From positions 1 to 64,000 of the forward strand of contig NZ_WKYV01000019.1 in the NCBI RefSeq assembly GCF_009677585.1: DNA of 64,000 nt, given 5' to 3'. The stretch comes from Lactonifactor sp. BIOML-A5 (GTDB lineage: Bacteria > Bacillota > Clostridia > Lachnospirales > Lachnospiraceae). Shown here in pieces: positions 23,871 to 33,483 of the stretch; within the stretch, counting starts at the first letter, position 1, and each line of letters opens with the position of its first letter. The position numbers and the translations under genes are program-made. Below the pieces are notes generated by a model. The model ran no database searches and was not told the DNA's origin. It saw nothing but the letters and a program-made list of their open reading frames with translations.

Positions 23871-25493
23871 ATGTTAAAAATAGTAGTTGTTGATGATGAA
23901 GAGATCATCTGTGATTTAATCTGTGCTTTAATTGACTGGGAAAAATATCAGATGCAGCTGCTGGGCTGTGTGTATGACGGAGAGGAAGCCTTTGAGGTCA
24001 TCTGCGATAAGCGACCGGATGTAGTAATAACGGATATTCGTATGCCTGGGATGGACGGATTGGAGATGATAAAAAAGGCAAGAGAGGAGAAGATAGAGGC
24101 TCAGTTCCTGATTTTAAGCGGCTATAAAGATTTCTCTTATGCACAGGAAGCTATCCGATTAGGAGCTGCTGCCTATTTGCTGAAACCCATCGAAGAAGAG
24201 GAACTTCTGAATACCCTCTTGAAGATTCAGGAGAAAAATGAAATTGCAATGGAGCAGTCAAAGGAGAAGCAGGCGCTGAACCAGCAGCTTGTGGACAGCA
24301 GGCATAGGCTGTGGCATCAGTTTTTGACGGATTTTCTGGAAGGAAGAGAGACTGCAAAGTATGGACTGAAGGAAGTAACAGAAGAAGAGATTAACAGGGT
24401 GTTTGGACCAAAATTTTGCGGGGGCCTGTACCGGGCAGCGGTGTTAAGATGGGATAATCCATACGGAAGCATCACAGAGGAGGAGTCCAGGTATCTTACC
24501 GGAAAGTGTATCGACTTTTTTTGCACCTGCCTTCCTGAGTCAATGGTTTGGTATGCCGCAGAAACGAAGGAATGCCAATTGGTGCTTTTAAACGGTACAG
24601 AGGAGGAAACGGGGCAGGAAGTTTGGACTGCATTTCATAAAATGCAGGCTTACGCCTCTGCGCTCAATGAGGGCGTGGTGACCGCAGGACTCAGTCGTAC
24701 TGCACAGGTACCGGCCATGGTGCCTGCTTTGGCAAAAGAGGCGGAGAAGGCCTGCAGCATGCGGATTCTAAAAGGGTGCGGGAAGATATTGGAATATGAT
24801 GCAGCTGCATTCTCCCCTTGCAAGGTGGAGGAGCTTCTGAGTATGAAAAAGGCGAAGGAGCTGCAGGAGCGTCTGGAACTTATGGATTGGGAACAGATGA
24901 AAGATGCAGCAAGGGAGCTTTATGAAAATATACCGGGAGAGGCGGATCCGGATGTGTACTATCAGCTGCATCTGAGAATTCTGACAGAGGTACTTCAGGG
25001 TTTGAGCTATCTGGGAGCAGAGGTGGCGGATATGCGCGGGCTTATAGAGCGAATGTGCAGAGAACTGCGCTGCTGCAGCAGTATCGCTCAGATTATCAGA
25101 AAGACGAACGGGCAGATACAGGAAATTCTATTGTCCTGCAAAGAACAGTCCGTCTTAAAGGAGAACCGTCTGGCCAACATTGCAAAAGAGTACATCAGAA
25201 AGAATTATAATAAAGATATCCGTCTGGCGGATGTGGCGGAACAGGTCTATTTGAGCCCAACCTATTTCAGCGCTATTTTTAAAAGGGAAACAGGAATGAA
25301 TTTTAATGAGTATTTGACAGAATACCGGATAGAAATGGCCAAGGAGTTTTTAAAGAATCTGGAATACAAAGTGACTGAGGTGGGAGAGCAGGTAGGGTAT
25401 GAGGATTCCAAATATTTCAGCAAAATATTTCGGAAAATGGTGGGGATATCCCCCAGGGATTACAGAAAGTTATATATGCGGGATAAGATATGA
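23871..25493 (+). CDS. YesN-type response regulator with AraC domain (second system)
   Basis: A 540-residue protein with receiver domain (D55 in ITDIRMPGMDG, K in LLKPIEEEEL), a variable middle and AraC helix-turn-helix pair (IRLADVAEQVYLSPTYFSAI and VGEQVGYEDSKYFSKIFRK). It precedes its kinase and overlaps it by four bases (ATGA), the reverse order of the first system at 19-22 kb. Likely target is the adjacent second sugar operon. Confidence 0.92.
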   Translation: MLKIVVVDDEEIICDLICALIDWEKYQMQLLGCVYDGEEAFEVICDKRPDVVITDIRMPGMDGLEMIKKAREEKIEAQFLILSGYKDFSYAQEAIRLGAAAYLLKPIEEEELLNTLLKIQEKNEIAMEQSKEKQALNQQLVDSRHRLWHQFLTDFLEGRETAKYGLKEVTEEEINRVFGPKFCGGLYRAAVLRWDNPYGSITEEESRYLTGKCIDFFCTCLPESMVWYAAETKECQLVLLNGTEEETGQEVWTAFHKMQAYASALNEGVVTAGLSRTAQVPAMVPALAKEAEKACSMRILKGCGKILEYDAAAFSPCKVEELLSMKKAKELQERLELMDWEQMKDAARELYENIPGEADPDVYYQLHLRILTEVLQGLSYLGAEVADMRGLIERMCRELRCCSSIAQIIRKTNGQIQEILLSCKEQSVLKENRLANIAKEYIRKNYNKDIRLADVAEQVYLSPTYFSAIFKRETGMNFNEYLTEYRIEMAKEFLKNLEYKVTEVGEQVGYEDSKYFSKIFRKMVGISPRDYRKLYMRDKI

Positions 25494-27187
25494 AAATGGT
25501 AAATAAAATCAGAACCTGGTACCGAAAAAGGAAAGAATATTATCATGTGCAGGCAGGGCTTAGGGGGATTCTGCTTGGGTGGGGTTTTTGCATGATACTG
25601 CTGATCACGGGGTTTGCACTGGCTGCGTTTCAGATTGCTGCCCGGGAGGCCCGGAGGGAGAAAAACAGTGCATATGAGACAATGGTTTCCTACGTGACCG
25701 GTGAAATAGAGAAGAAATGTGCACTTCTCAGCGGACTGGCAGAAGAGGCCGCAGAGATTCCACGGGAGCACAGGGAGGAACTGGTTCAGGCCTTTGAGGG
25801 GATGGATGGACTGGCAGTCTGGGAAAATGGGGAAATCGCCTGTTTTCCAAGAGAAGAAGCACTGTTTTTGGGATTTCTGGAGAGTCATAAAGGACAGTTG
25901 ACAGATCCCGGGAACGGACAGAAGCTATTGATGGGAACCAGCAGCAGTTCTCGGTACCGTGTGGGAAATCTTCAGCTGGGGTGGATACATTCGGAGGCGG
26001 AGAAAAACATTATGGTCTCCAGTACCCTGGAGGTTTCCATGGATTCCGCCTGTGAATTTTACATATATAGTCCGGACAGCAACATGGTATATCCTCAGGG
26101 ATACCTAAGGCCCGATTTTTCCGAGGTAAAAGCAAAACTTAGGGGAAGCTACCAGGGCAAAGCAATCCGGATTCCGTCTTACACGGTATTTCTGCAGAAG
26201 AGCAGCACCTATGGTTTTTATGGGCTTCTCTGTGTGAGAAACGAAAAGCTGGAAACAGAATTTACCGGCTATCTATGGCTGCTGGGAACCTCGGTCGGTA
26301 TACTTCTGATTCTACTGCTGGGTACGTTTGTGATCTTTAAAAAGAAGGTATATAATCCTGTGATACATGTGGAACATGCGATTAACGGGATTCTTAACGG
26401 CAATCAGGGACTGGAAGTAGAGATTGACGATTCCAGTGAGCTGGCCTCTGCGGGGAGGGCTGTTAATTCAATGATAACCCATGTTGAGAATCTGACTTCC
26501 AGGGAGTACCAGTCAGAGATACTGAAGCGCCAGGCGGAGCTGAATGCACTTCAGAATCAGATCAATCCTCATTTTCTGTACAACACCCTTGAGTCAATCC
26601 GTGGTCTGGCTTTGCGGGAGGGGTCGAAAAATGCTGCTAATATGACAAAAGCATTGGCAAATCTCTTTCGGTATAACATTGATAACCGGAGTCTTACCGT
26701 TACTCTGCAGGAAGAGCTGACAAATATTGATAATTATTTCGTGATACAGAAGTACAGGTTTTCCAATAAGATCCGGCTTGTGACATATATTGACGAAGAG
26801 AATCCCCAGCTGAGACAGTATCAGGTGCCCCATATGGTGCTGCAGCCTATAGTAGAAAACGCAGTATGTCATGGACTGGAGACAAAGCGGGGAGGAGGAA
26901 CCATTGTCATCATGGTTATGGCAACAGAGAGCAGGCTGATTATTACAGTCAGTGACGACGGCCTGGGGATGGATGAGAAAACCCTGGACCGGATTGAAGA
27001 ACAGCTTCAGAGGGGCTACACCTCCGGCAGAGCCGGAGAGCGGACGGGTATTGCTCTGTACAATGTAAATGAGAGAATTCGTATACTCCATGGGGAGGAT
27101 TACGGGATTCATGTGCACAGCACAAAGGGGATCGGCACAGAAGTAGAGGTGGTTTTGCCTCTGATCTGTCAGGAGTCAAAATCATAA
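25490..27187 (+). CDS. YesM-type sensor histidine kinase (second system)
   Basis: A 565-residue kinase with a membrane segment at about 24-46, an external sensor domain of about 210 residues, a second membrane segment at about 262-285, a HAMP-like linker, QINPHFLYNTLESIRG with phospho-His at 361, and N-box VENAVCHGLE and G-box DDGLGM. Partner of the response regulator that overlaps its start. Confidence 0.92.
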   Translation: MKMVNKIRTWYRKRKEYYHVQAGLRGILLGWGFCMILLITGFALAAFQIAAREARREKNSAYETMVSYVTGEIEKKCALLSGLAEEAAEIPREHREELVQAFEGMDGLAVWENGEIACFPREEALFLGFLESHKGQLTDPGNGQKLLMGTSSSSRYRVGNLQLGWIHSEAEKNIMVSSTLEVSMDSACEFYIYSPDSNMVYPQGYLRPDFSEVKAKLRGSYQGKAIRIPSYTVFLQKSSTYGFYGLLCVRNEKLETEFTGYLWLLGTSVGILLILLLGTFVIFKKKVYNPVIHVEHAINGILNGNQGLEVEIDDSSELASAGRAVNSMITHVENLTSREYQSEILKRQAELNALQNQINPHFLYNTLESIRGLALREGSKNAANMTKALANLFRYNIDNRSLTVTLQEELTNIDNYFVIQKYRFSNKIRLVTYIDEENPQLRQYQVPHMVLQPIVENAVCHGLETKRGGGTIVIMVMATESRLIITVSDDGLGMDEKTLDRIEEQLQRGYTSGRAGERTGIALYNVNERIRILHGEDYGIHVHSTKGIGTEVEVVLPLICQESKS

Positions 27188-27206
27188 AAAAGAACACCTT
27201 TTCATA

Positions 27207-27240
27207 AGGCGGTCTGTTTTTTAAAATAGACCGTCTTTTT
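27207..27240 (+). terminator. Terminator after second two-component system
   Basis: GGCGGTCT and AGACCGTC form a short stem with one G-U pair and a T/A-rich loop, followed by TTTTT. The next gene starts about 30 bases later. Confidence 0.75.
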
Positions 27241-27268
27241 ATAATTAAAATATAACCGGAGGATAAAA

Positions 27269-28747
27269 ATGAACAGGGAGATCTTAAGGTTACAGTCCAT
27301 TACCCAGAGACTCTATGGAAACAAAGTGCTTTCTAACATTTATTTCAATCTGTATGAAGGTGAGATTCATGGGATCATTGGGATTAATGGAGCAGGCAAA
27401 TCCACTTTAGCCCGGGTCATCGCCGGATGGCAGCAGGGATATGAGGGCACTATTTTTCTGGAAAATCAGAAGGTACGTCTTGCATCGGCAGAAATGGCAA
27501 TGCATATGGGAATCGCTATGGTACCCCAGGATCCGGACACAATCAGCACCATGAGTATTGCAGAGTATATCTTTACGCTGAGAAAGGAAGCATCAAAACG
27601 TGTCCTGCTTCGAAGGAGAGAGATGGAAGGCAGAACCATTAAGCTGCTGGAGGAGATGGGATATCCCCTGCCTCCGGGGAGGACCATGGGGGAATTGACC
27701 AGAAGCCAGAAAAAATTTATGTCAATCGCTAAAACCCTCACTTATAATCCCAAAATACTTATTTTTGATGACACCGAGATTGGCATGGAGCCTGAAGACG
27801 TTAATTTGTTCTGGGGGATTATTAAGAAACAGTGTTTAAAAGGGATATCCTGTATCGTGATTTCACAGAATCTGCCGAGACTTTCAGCGGAGTGCGGCAG
27901 GATAACGGTTCTAAGAGGCGGGAGGATTGCGGGCACGGTAAAAAACGGCAGCTGCCCGGAGGCTCATATTATGAACCTGGTACTGGGCACGAAGGATAGA
28001 GAGGGTGACAAAATCTCAGAGATACATCTGGGAAGGGAGATACTCCGCCTGGAGGACATCAGAGGAATTTATCTGAAGAAGGTTAGTTTTTCCATAGCCC
28101 AGGGAGAAATTCTGGGACTGACAGGGGCAGATGACGCGGGAAAGGAAGAGCTGGGAGATATTCTCTATGGCTGTAAAAAGTACCGGTCGGGAAGCCTATA
28201 TTTCTGCGGTCAGCCTGTTACAGTGAAAGACTCACATGAGGCAGTGCGTATGGGGATTGGCTTTATCCCCGAAGAGAGGAATAGGCTTCTTTTGGAAAAC
28301 CAGACGGTAAAGGATAATCTTACTTTTCTGCAGATGCAGACAGCAAAAAATAGGTTTGGATACCTGAAGCCAAGCATAGCCGGGTATCTGGCAAGAGACT
28401 GGTGCGAAAAGGAGAATATCAGTGAGTTCGCCAAGAATACTCTTAATGAGGTGGGCGGCAATATCCGGCAAAAGCTGCTGCTTGGCCGATGGCAGGATAA
28501 AACTTTAAAGCTGCTTCTTCTAAACCATCCTACCAACGGGCTGGAGCAAAAGGAACGAAGGAAGACGCTGGAAAGAATATTGGAGTACAGCAAAAACGGC
28601 ACGGCAGTATTGCTGATTACCAATGATCTGCAGGAGCTGGTCTCCCTGTGTCACAGAGTAATTGTCCTGAAAAAAGGCGAGATCTCCGGAGAGATTTATA
28701 AAGAAGAATTGTCAGAGATGGCGGTAACAAAACTTAAACTTATGTAA
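27269..28747 (+). CDS. RbsA/MglA-like double ABC ATPase with degenerate motifs
   Basis: A 492-residue protein with the two-NBD layout of monosaccharide ATPases. The first Walker A is intact (GINGAGKST). The signature is LTRSQKKF instead of LSGGQ, and Walker B reads ILIFDDTEIG, losing the catalytic Glu of DEPT. In the second half Walker A is absent (GADDAGKEE), and Walker B is LLLNHPTNG, losing both Asp and Glu. So it probably binds nucleotide but hydrolyses it poorly or not at all. No permease lies beside it, while a normal RbsA is encoded at 30983 in the same run of genes. A regulatory or sensory role next to the YesM/YesN pair is inference. Confidence 0.8.
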   Translation: MNREILRLQSITQRLYGNKVLSNIYFNLYEGEIHGIIGINGAGKSTLARVIAGWQQGYEGTIFLENQKVRLASAEMAMHMGIAMVPQDPDTISTMSIAEYIFTLRKEASKRVLLRRREMEGRTIKLLEEMGYPLPPGRTMGELTRSQKKFMSIAKTLTYNPKILIFDDTEIGMEPEDVNLFWGIIKKQCLKGISCIVISQNLPRLSAECGRITVLRGGRIAGTVKNGSCPEAHIMNLVLGTKDREGDKISEIHLGREILRLEDIRGIYLKKVSFSIAQGEILGLTGADDAGKEELGDILYGCKKYRSGSLYFCGQPVTVKDSHEAVRMGIGFIPEERNRLLLENQTVKDNLTFLQMQTAKNRFGYLKPSIAGYLARDWCEKENISEFAKNTLNEVGGNIRQKLLLGRWQDKTLKLLLLNHPTNGLEQKERRKTLERILEYSKNGTAVLLITNDLQELVSLCHRVIVLKKGEISGEIYKEELSEMAVTKLKLM

Positions 28748-28775
28748 CGGAAAATGAATAGGAAAGAGGGATGGC

Positions 28776-29861
28776 ATGAACAGCAGAGAACGTGTACAGG
28801 CAGTTCTGACCGGAAAACCGGCGGATCGTCTGCCTGTAGATTTTCATTTCGCAGATGATACGGCCCTGCAGGTATTCGCCGGTCATTATGGCATGGGAGA
28901 GGAAGAATTTTTGACATATTTGGAAAATGATGTGCGTCATTTGTATGTGATGGACGAGGTGGAACTGTTTTTGCAGAATAGGCCGCTGATGAGATATGCT
29001 TTCGATCATGGATTCGCTTACCCAAATCCAGAAGATCCTGCTCTCTGCTTTGATCAGTGGGGGATCGGATGGAATATGGTGAGCGACGGGCAGCTTCCGG
29101 TTTCCAGTCCCCTGATGGACTGGGATGGATTGGACAAGGTACAGGCACCGGATCCGAATAGAAAAGAGAACTTTTATGTGGTAGATACCAACATTCAGGG
29201 GTACATAGACAGGAATCTCGCTGTTGACGTGGCACAATATTTCGGCCCCTTTGAGAAGGGATATCTCATACGGGGCTTTGAGGATTTTATGATGGACATG
29301 TACGAGGAGACGGAGAAGGTAGAGATCCTTTTAGACAGGATTACCCAGTATCGTGTGGAAATGGCAGAGGAGATCTGTCAGAGAGGAGTTACCTATGGGC
29401 ATAGCGGGGATGATTTTGGCACCCAGGGAGGGCCCATTATGTCGCTGGCTCTGTGGAGGAAACTTTTTAAACCCCGTCTGGAACAAATCTGGAGTGTGTA
29501 TAAAAGGCATGGACTCCCGGTGGTACACCACAGCTGCGGGGACTGTGAACAATTTCTGGATGAAATGATTGAGATTGGACTGGATGCTATCCATCCAGTT
29601 CAGGCCGCAGCTATGGATATCCGTGAACTGTCCGGGCGTTACGGAAGCCGTCTTGTGTTTTACGGGGGGTTTGACACCCAGGATATACTCACATTTGGAA
29701 CACCAGAACAGGTGAGAGCCAATGTGAAGGAGACGATTGAAACTCTGGGCCAATATGGAAGGATGTTCTGCGCACCCATTAATATTATGAGAAATGTGCC
29801 TCTGGAGAACTTCGAGGCGCTGGTGGAAAGCGTACATCAATATAGATATGCAGAGAACTAA
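28776..29861 (+). CDS. UroD-superfamily protein, MtaA/CmuA-like, in sugar operon
   Basis: A 361-residue UroD-family barrel: MNSRERVQAVLTGKPADRLP is the typical N-terminus, and HHSCGDC near 250 supplies the H-x-C zinc-type motif of corrinoid-dependent methyltransferases, followed by GLDAIHPVQ and FYGGFDTQ. Unlike the protein at 15334 it keeps zinc-ligand residues. No corrinoid protein is beside it. It lies between the degenerate ATPase and the sugar-binding protein, so the role could be modification of an imported methylated or glycosidic compound; this is inference. Confidence 0.72.
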   Translation: MNSRERVQAVLTGKPADRLPVDFHFADDTALQVFAGHYGMGEEEFLTYLENDVRHLYVMDEVELFLQNRPLMRYAFDHGFAYPNPEDPALCFDQWGIGWNMVSDGQLPVSSPLMDWDGLDKVQAPDPNRKENFYVVDTNIQGYIDRNLAVDVAQYFGPFEKGYLIRGFEDFMMDMYEETEKVEILLDRITQYRVEMAEEICQRGVTYGHSGDDFGTQGGPIMSLALWRKLFKPRLEQIWSVYKRHGLPVVHHSCGDCEQFLDEMIEIGLDAIHPVQAAAMDIRELSGRYGSRLVFYGGFDTQDILTFGTPEQVRANVKETIETLGQYGRMFCAPINIMRNVPLENFEALVESVHQYRYAEN

Positions 29862-29885
29862 GGGAAAGCAAAAGGAGGAAAAAAC

Positions 29886-30914
29886 ATGAGAAGAATGTTA
29901 GCTATTTTGTTGGCAGCAGTATTAGCTATGGCAGGTCTTAGCGGATGCGGAGACAAAAAGGAAACAGGGACAGCGGAGACGTCGGGGGGAAGTGAGAGCG
30001 GGGAGAAAAAGGATGCTTCGGATTTTAAGGTAGGTTTATCCATGAATGTGCTGGTACATCCCTCCTATATCACAATGGAAGCCGAGATCCGAAAAGGATG
30101 TGAAGATCTTGGATATGAATATGTGTGTACCGATGCCCAGGAAAGCCTGGATAAGCAAATTTCAGATATTGAGGATCTGGCGGCCCAGGGATGCGATGTG
30201 ATTTTTGTAAACACTTACGATCCAGATGTTCTGACACCGGTTATAAATAATGTTGCCGCCCAGGGAATCCGCGTGATCGCTGTGGACAATGCGCTGAGCG
30301 ATGAGGCGCAGCTGGCCACTACCATCCAGGCAGACAATCACCAGAATGGAGTACTGGTAGGCAACTATGTGGCTGATACTCTGAAAGGCCAGGATATAAA
30401 GATTGTCTGTATCAGCGGCGCAAAGGGTGCAGAAGTATCACGTGTCCGCCGTTCCAGCTTTATTGAGGGCATCGTGGAAGAACAGCTGAGACAGGGAAGC
30501 GATGCCAAGGTGGAGATCGTAGCACAGGCATATACCGAGTGGTTTGCAGATGCAACTGTGACAGCAATGGAAGATATTATGGCTCTGAATGAAGAGTTTA
30601 ACGTAGTATTTGCCGAGGCGGATGTTATGGCCATTGAGTGTTATAAGATCCTGCAGGATGCTGGGCTGTTGGATAAGGTTATGATAGTGGCAGACGCCGA
30701 CGGGCAGAAAGAGGCTTTTGAACTGATTAAGGAAGGGGGAGCCTATAAGGCCACCGGACTGAACTCCATGACGCTTCTGGGACAGACAGCAGTGGAGACA
30801 GCCCAGAAAATTCAGCAGGGCGAAACTTCCTTCCCTTACAGAACCTATACGCCGAGTGCATGCGTAACCATAGACAATGTAGACGAGTACTACGACCCTG
30901 ATTCAGCATTCTAA
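29886..30914 (+). CDS. Sugar-binding lipoprotein (RbsB/periplasmic-binding type 1)
   Basis: A 342-residue lipoprotein with lipobox LSGC (Cys 21), a low-complexity linker, and a periplasmic-binding-protein fold: DFKVGLSMNVLVHPSY, IEDLAAQGCDVIFVN, then GIRVIAVDNAL and a ligand-contact region. It belongs to the CUT2 (ribose/xylose/inositol) class. It feeds the RbsC-like permease and RbsA-like ATPase that follow. GGAGGAAAAAAC before ATG. Confidence 0.9.
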   Translation: MRRMLAILLAAVLAMAGLSGCGDKKETGTAETSGGSESGEKKDASDFKVGLSMNVLVHPSYITMEAEIRKGCEDLGYEYVCTDAQESLDKQISDIEDLAAQGCDVIFVNTYDPDVLTPVINNVAAQGIRVIAVDNALSDEAQLATTIQADNHQNGVLVGNYVADTLKGQDIKIVCISGAKGAEVSRVRRSSFIEGIVEEQLRQGSDAKVEIVAQAYTEWFADATVTAMEDIMALNEEFNVVFAEADVMAIECYKILQDAGLLDKVMIVADADGQKEAFELIKEGGAYKATGLNSMTLLGQTAVETAQKIQQGETSFPYRTYTPSACVTIDNVDEYYDPDSAF

Positions 30915-30934
30915 GAAACAGAACAGACTGGGTG

Positions 30935-30956
30935 CGGCGGGGAGGCCTCTCCGCCG
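30935..30956 (+). promoter_or_regulatory. Stem-loop between binding protein and ATPase genes
   Basis: CGGCGGGGAG and CTCTCCGCCG form a GC-rich stem with a very small loop between the binding-protein stop and the ATPase start. Such stems commonly stabilise upstream mRNA so that the binding protein is made in excess over the ATPase. Confidence 0.5.
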
Positions 30957-30982
30957 TGCGGGTAAGAGAAGGAGATGGGGGT

Positions 30983-32503
30983 ATGAAAAAACCATACGCA
31001 GTTGAGATGGAGAAGATCACCAAGACCTTTGGCGGAGTCCATGCGCTAAAGGAGGTATCTTTTCAAATTGTAAAGGGAACCATTCATGCGCTGGTAGGTG
31101 AAAATGGGGCTGGAAAATCTACCTTGATGAAAATATTGTCCGGTGCATATACCAAAGACAGCGGAAAGATTCTCATAGAGGGAAAAGAGATTTCGGAAGG
31201 CAGCACTTTGGAAATGAAAAAGGCAGGCGTGGGAATTATCTATCAGGAATTTGCCCTTGCCCCGGATCTTACGGTGGCGGAAAATATCTTTATTAACCGT
31301 ATGAACCTGGGAAAAGGCTTTATATCCTGGAAGGAACTGAACCATAAGGCGGGAGAAATCATTGATAAGATAGGATTTCAGATTGAACCTTGTCAGAAAG
31401 TAGAGGAATTGAGTGTAGCCTTTCAGCAGATTGTAGAGATTGCCAAAGCTCTGGGGGAGGATGCCCGCGTCCTGGTGTTGGATGAGCCTACCGCCGTATT
31501 ATCGCCCTATGAGACGGAAAAGCTATTTCAGGTTTTGAGGCATCTGAGAGAGCAGGGAACCAGTATTGTATATATTTCTCACCGGCTTGATGAAGTATTT
31601 CAGCTGTCCGATGAGATTACGGTACTCCGGGACGGAGAGGTGGTCAGCCATAACCGCACGGAGGAAACGTCAATGGACAAGATTGTCTCTGATATGCTGG
31701 GGCGAAGCGTACAGTCCCTGTATCCGGAAAAGACAGCGGCTGGAGATGAGACAGTGCTGGAGGTGAAAGACCTGAACCTGGGCAATATGGTACGGGGTGT
31801 AAGCTTTGCACTGCACGAGGGAGAGATATTTGGAATTGCGGGGTTGGTGGGCAGCGGAAAAACGGAGACAGCCCGGGCCATTTTCGGAGCAGACAAGGGT
31901 GCACGGGGAGAGATTGTGTTAAAGGGTAAGAAAATACGTCCGGCATCTCCTTATGAAGGAGTTAAAAACGGAATTACCTACTTATCCGAGAGCAGAAAAG
32001 AGGACGGGGTTCTGCTGGATATGAAAATACGGGAAAATGTTACCATGGCATCCATGAAAAAGGTGAGTAAATGCATGGTATTTCATATAAAAAAAGAAAA
32101 GAAGTATGTGGAGGAAATGATTCGCAGGCTCTCTATCAAATCTAACGGTTCGGAAACTCTTACAGGGGATCTGTCAGGGGGCAACCAGCAGAAGGTATCC
32201 CTTGCTAAGTGGCTCAGCGTGGACAGCGATGTACTGATTCTCGACGAACCCACCCGCGGGGTGGACATTGGAGCAAAAATGGAGATTTATGGAATTATTC
32301 ATGAATTAGCCAGGCAGGGAAAATCAATCATTATTGCCTCCTCAGAAATGGAAGAGATCTGCGGTCTGTGCCATCGGGTGCTGGTGATGCACAAAGGTCT
32401 GGCTAAGGGTATTCTGGAACAGGAAGAACTCACCAAACACAATATTATTCACTGTTCTGTAGACAATCGTTCGGAACAATCCCCTAAAGCAGGAGGTATA
32501 TAA
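30983..32503 (+). CDS. Monosaccharide ABC transporter ATPase (RbsA/MglA-like)
   Basis: A 506-residue protein with two NBDs. First half: Walker A GENGAGKST, Walker B LVLDEPTAVL. Second half: LSGGNQQKVSLAKWL signature and LILDEPTRGVD. ATG at 30983 is chosen for GAAGGAGATGGGGG before it; an earlier in-frame start lies within the GC stem-loop. It powers the importer with the binding protein at 29886 and the permease at 32507, and contrasts with the degenerate homologue at 27269. Confidence 0.92.
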   Translation: MKKPYAVEMEKITKTFGGVHALKEVSFQIVKGTIHALVGENGAGKSTLMKILSGAYTKDSGKILIEGKEISEGSTLEMKKAGVGIIYQEFALAPDLTVAENIFINRMNLGKGFISWKELNHKAGEIIDKIGFQIEPCQKVEELSVAFQQIVEIAKALGEDARVLVLDEPTAVLSPYETEKLFQVLRHLREQGTSIVYISHRLDEVFQLSDEITVLRDGEVVSHNRTEETSMDKIVSDMLGRSVQSLYPEKTAAGDETVLEVKDLNLGNMVRGVSFALHEGEIFGIAGLVGSGKTETARAIFGADKGARGEIVLKGKKIRPASPYEGVKNGITYLSESRKEDGVLLDMKIRENVTMASMKKVSKCMVFHIKKEKKYVEEMIRRLSIKSNGSETLTGDLSGGNQQKVSLAKWLSVDSDVLILDEPTRGVDIGAKMEIYGIIHELARQGKSIIIASSEMEEICGLCHRVLVMHKGLAKGILEQEELTKHNIIHCSVDNRSEQSPKAGGI

Positions 32504-32506
32504 GAC

Positions 32507-33463
32507 ATGGAAAAGACAGGAAAGCACAAAATTACTGTGAGTGAGTTTTTTGAAAAATGGAATACCGTTATCGTGTTTTGTGTTATTGTAATGATAGCTT
32601 CACTATTAACAACAAACTTTATGCAGGTGCAGAACCTGACCAATCTTCTGAAGCAGAATGCAGGGATCGGGATTATTGCAATGGGAATGCTTCTGGTTAT
32701 ACTTACTGGAGGGATTGATCTCTCCGTGGGCTCCATTGTGGGTGTGGGAAATGTTATCTTTGCGTATATGATGCAGACACACGGTCTGGGATATTCCATT
32801 GGAGTAACCCTGCTGGTGGGAGCGGCCTGCGGGGCAATCTCGGGATACTTCGTGGCATACCGGAATCTGCAGCCTTTTGTAGTTACGCTGTCTGTTATGA
32901 CGGTGGCCAGAGGCTATGCCTACATAATCTGCAAGGGGGCATCTATCTCCATTAAGCACCCGGACTTCTTGGCTTTCGGATATGGTACGTTTTTGGGAAT
33001 TCCCAAGCAGACATATCTCATGATTATTATCTTTCTGCTTATTTGGTTTGTTCTGCGGTATACGACTTATGGACGTATAGTAACTGCCATTGGAAGCAAT
33101 GAGGAAGCTGTGCGCTTATCAGGTATCCGCAGCAGGATCTATAAGTTTTCTGTGTATGTGGTATCCGGGTTATTTGCGGCGACAGCGGCTATATTAAATT
33201 CTTCAAGGACGGGAGTCGGTTCTCCCCTTACCGGAGACGGCTTTGAGCTGGATGCAATAGCCATTACGGTAATCGGCGGTGTCAGTCTGAACGGCGGGAA
33301 AGGTACTGCCGGAAGAGTACTGATCGGCGTCTTTGTGATTGGCATGATTGGCAATATTATGAACCTGACAAAAGTATCTGCTTATACACAGCAGGTAGTA
33401 AAGGGCCTGATCATTTTGTGTGCGGTATTTATGCAGACGCTTCAGAAAAAGTCCAGAGCATAG
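32507..33463 (+). CDS. Monosaccharide ABC permease (RbsC-like)
   Basis: A 318-residue protein with about ten membrane segments. Family marks are GIDLSVGSIVG, LQPFVVTLSVMTVARGYAY, and AIAITVIGGVSLNGGKGT. ATG follows the ATPase stop by three bases with AAGCAGGAGGTATATAAG before it. It is the channel of the CUT2 importer. Confidence 0.92.
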   Translation: MEKTGKHKITVSEFFEKWNTVIVFCVIVMIASLLTTNFMQVQNLTNLLKQNAGIGIIAMGMLLVILTGGIDLSVGSIVGVGNVIFAYMMQTHGLGYSIGVTLLVGAACGAISGYFVAYRNLQPFVVTLSVMTVARGYAYIICKGASISIKHPDFLAFGYGTFLGIPKQTYLMIIIFLLIWFVLRYTTYGRIVTAIGSNEEAVRLSGIRSRIYKFSVYVVSGLFAATAAILNSSRTGVGSPLTGDGFELDAIAITVIGGVSLNGGKGTAGRVLIGVFVIGMIGNIMNLTKVSAYTQQVVKGLIILCAVFMQTLQKKSRA

Positions 33464-33483
33464 GTCTAGAGAGGATGGAAAAG

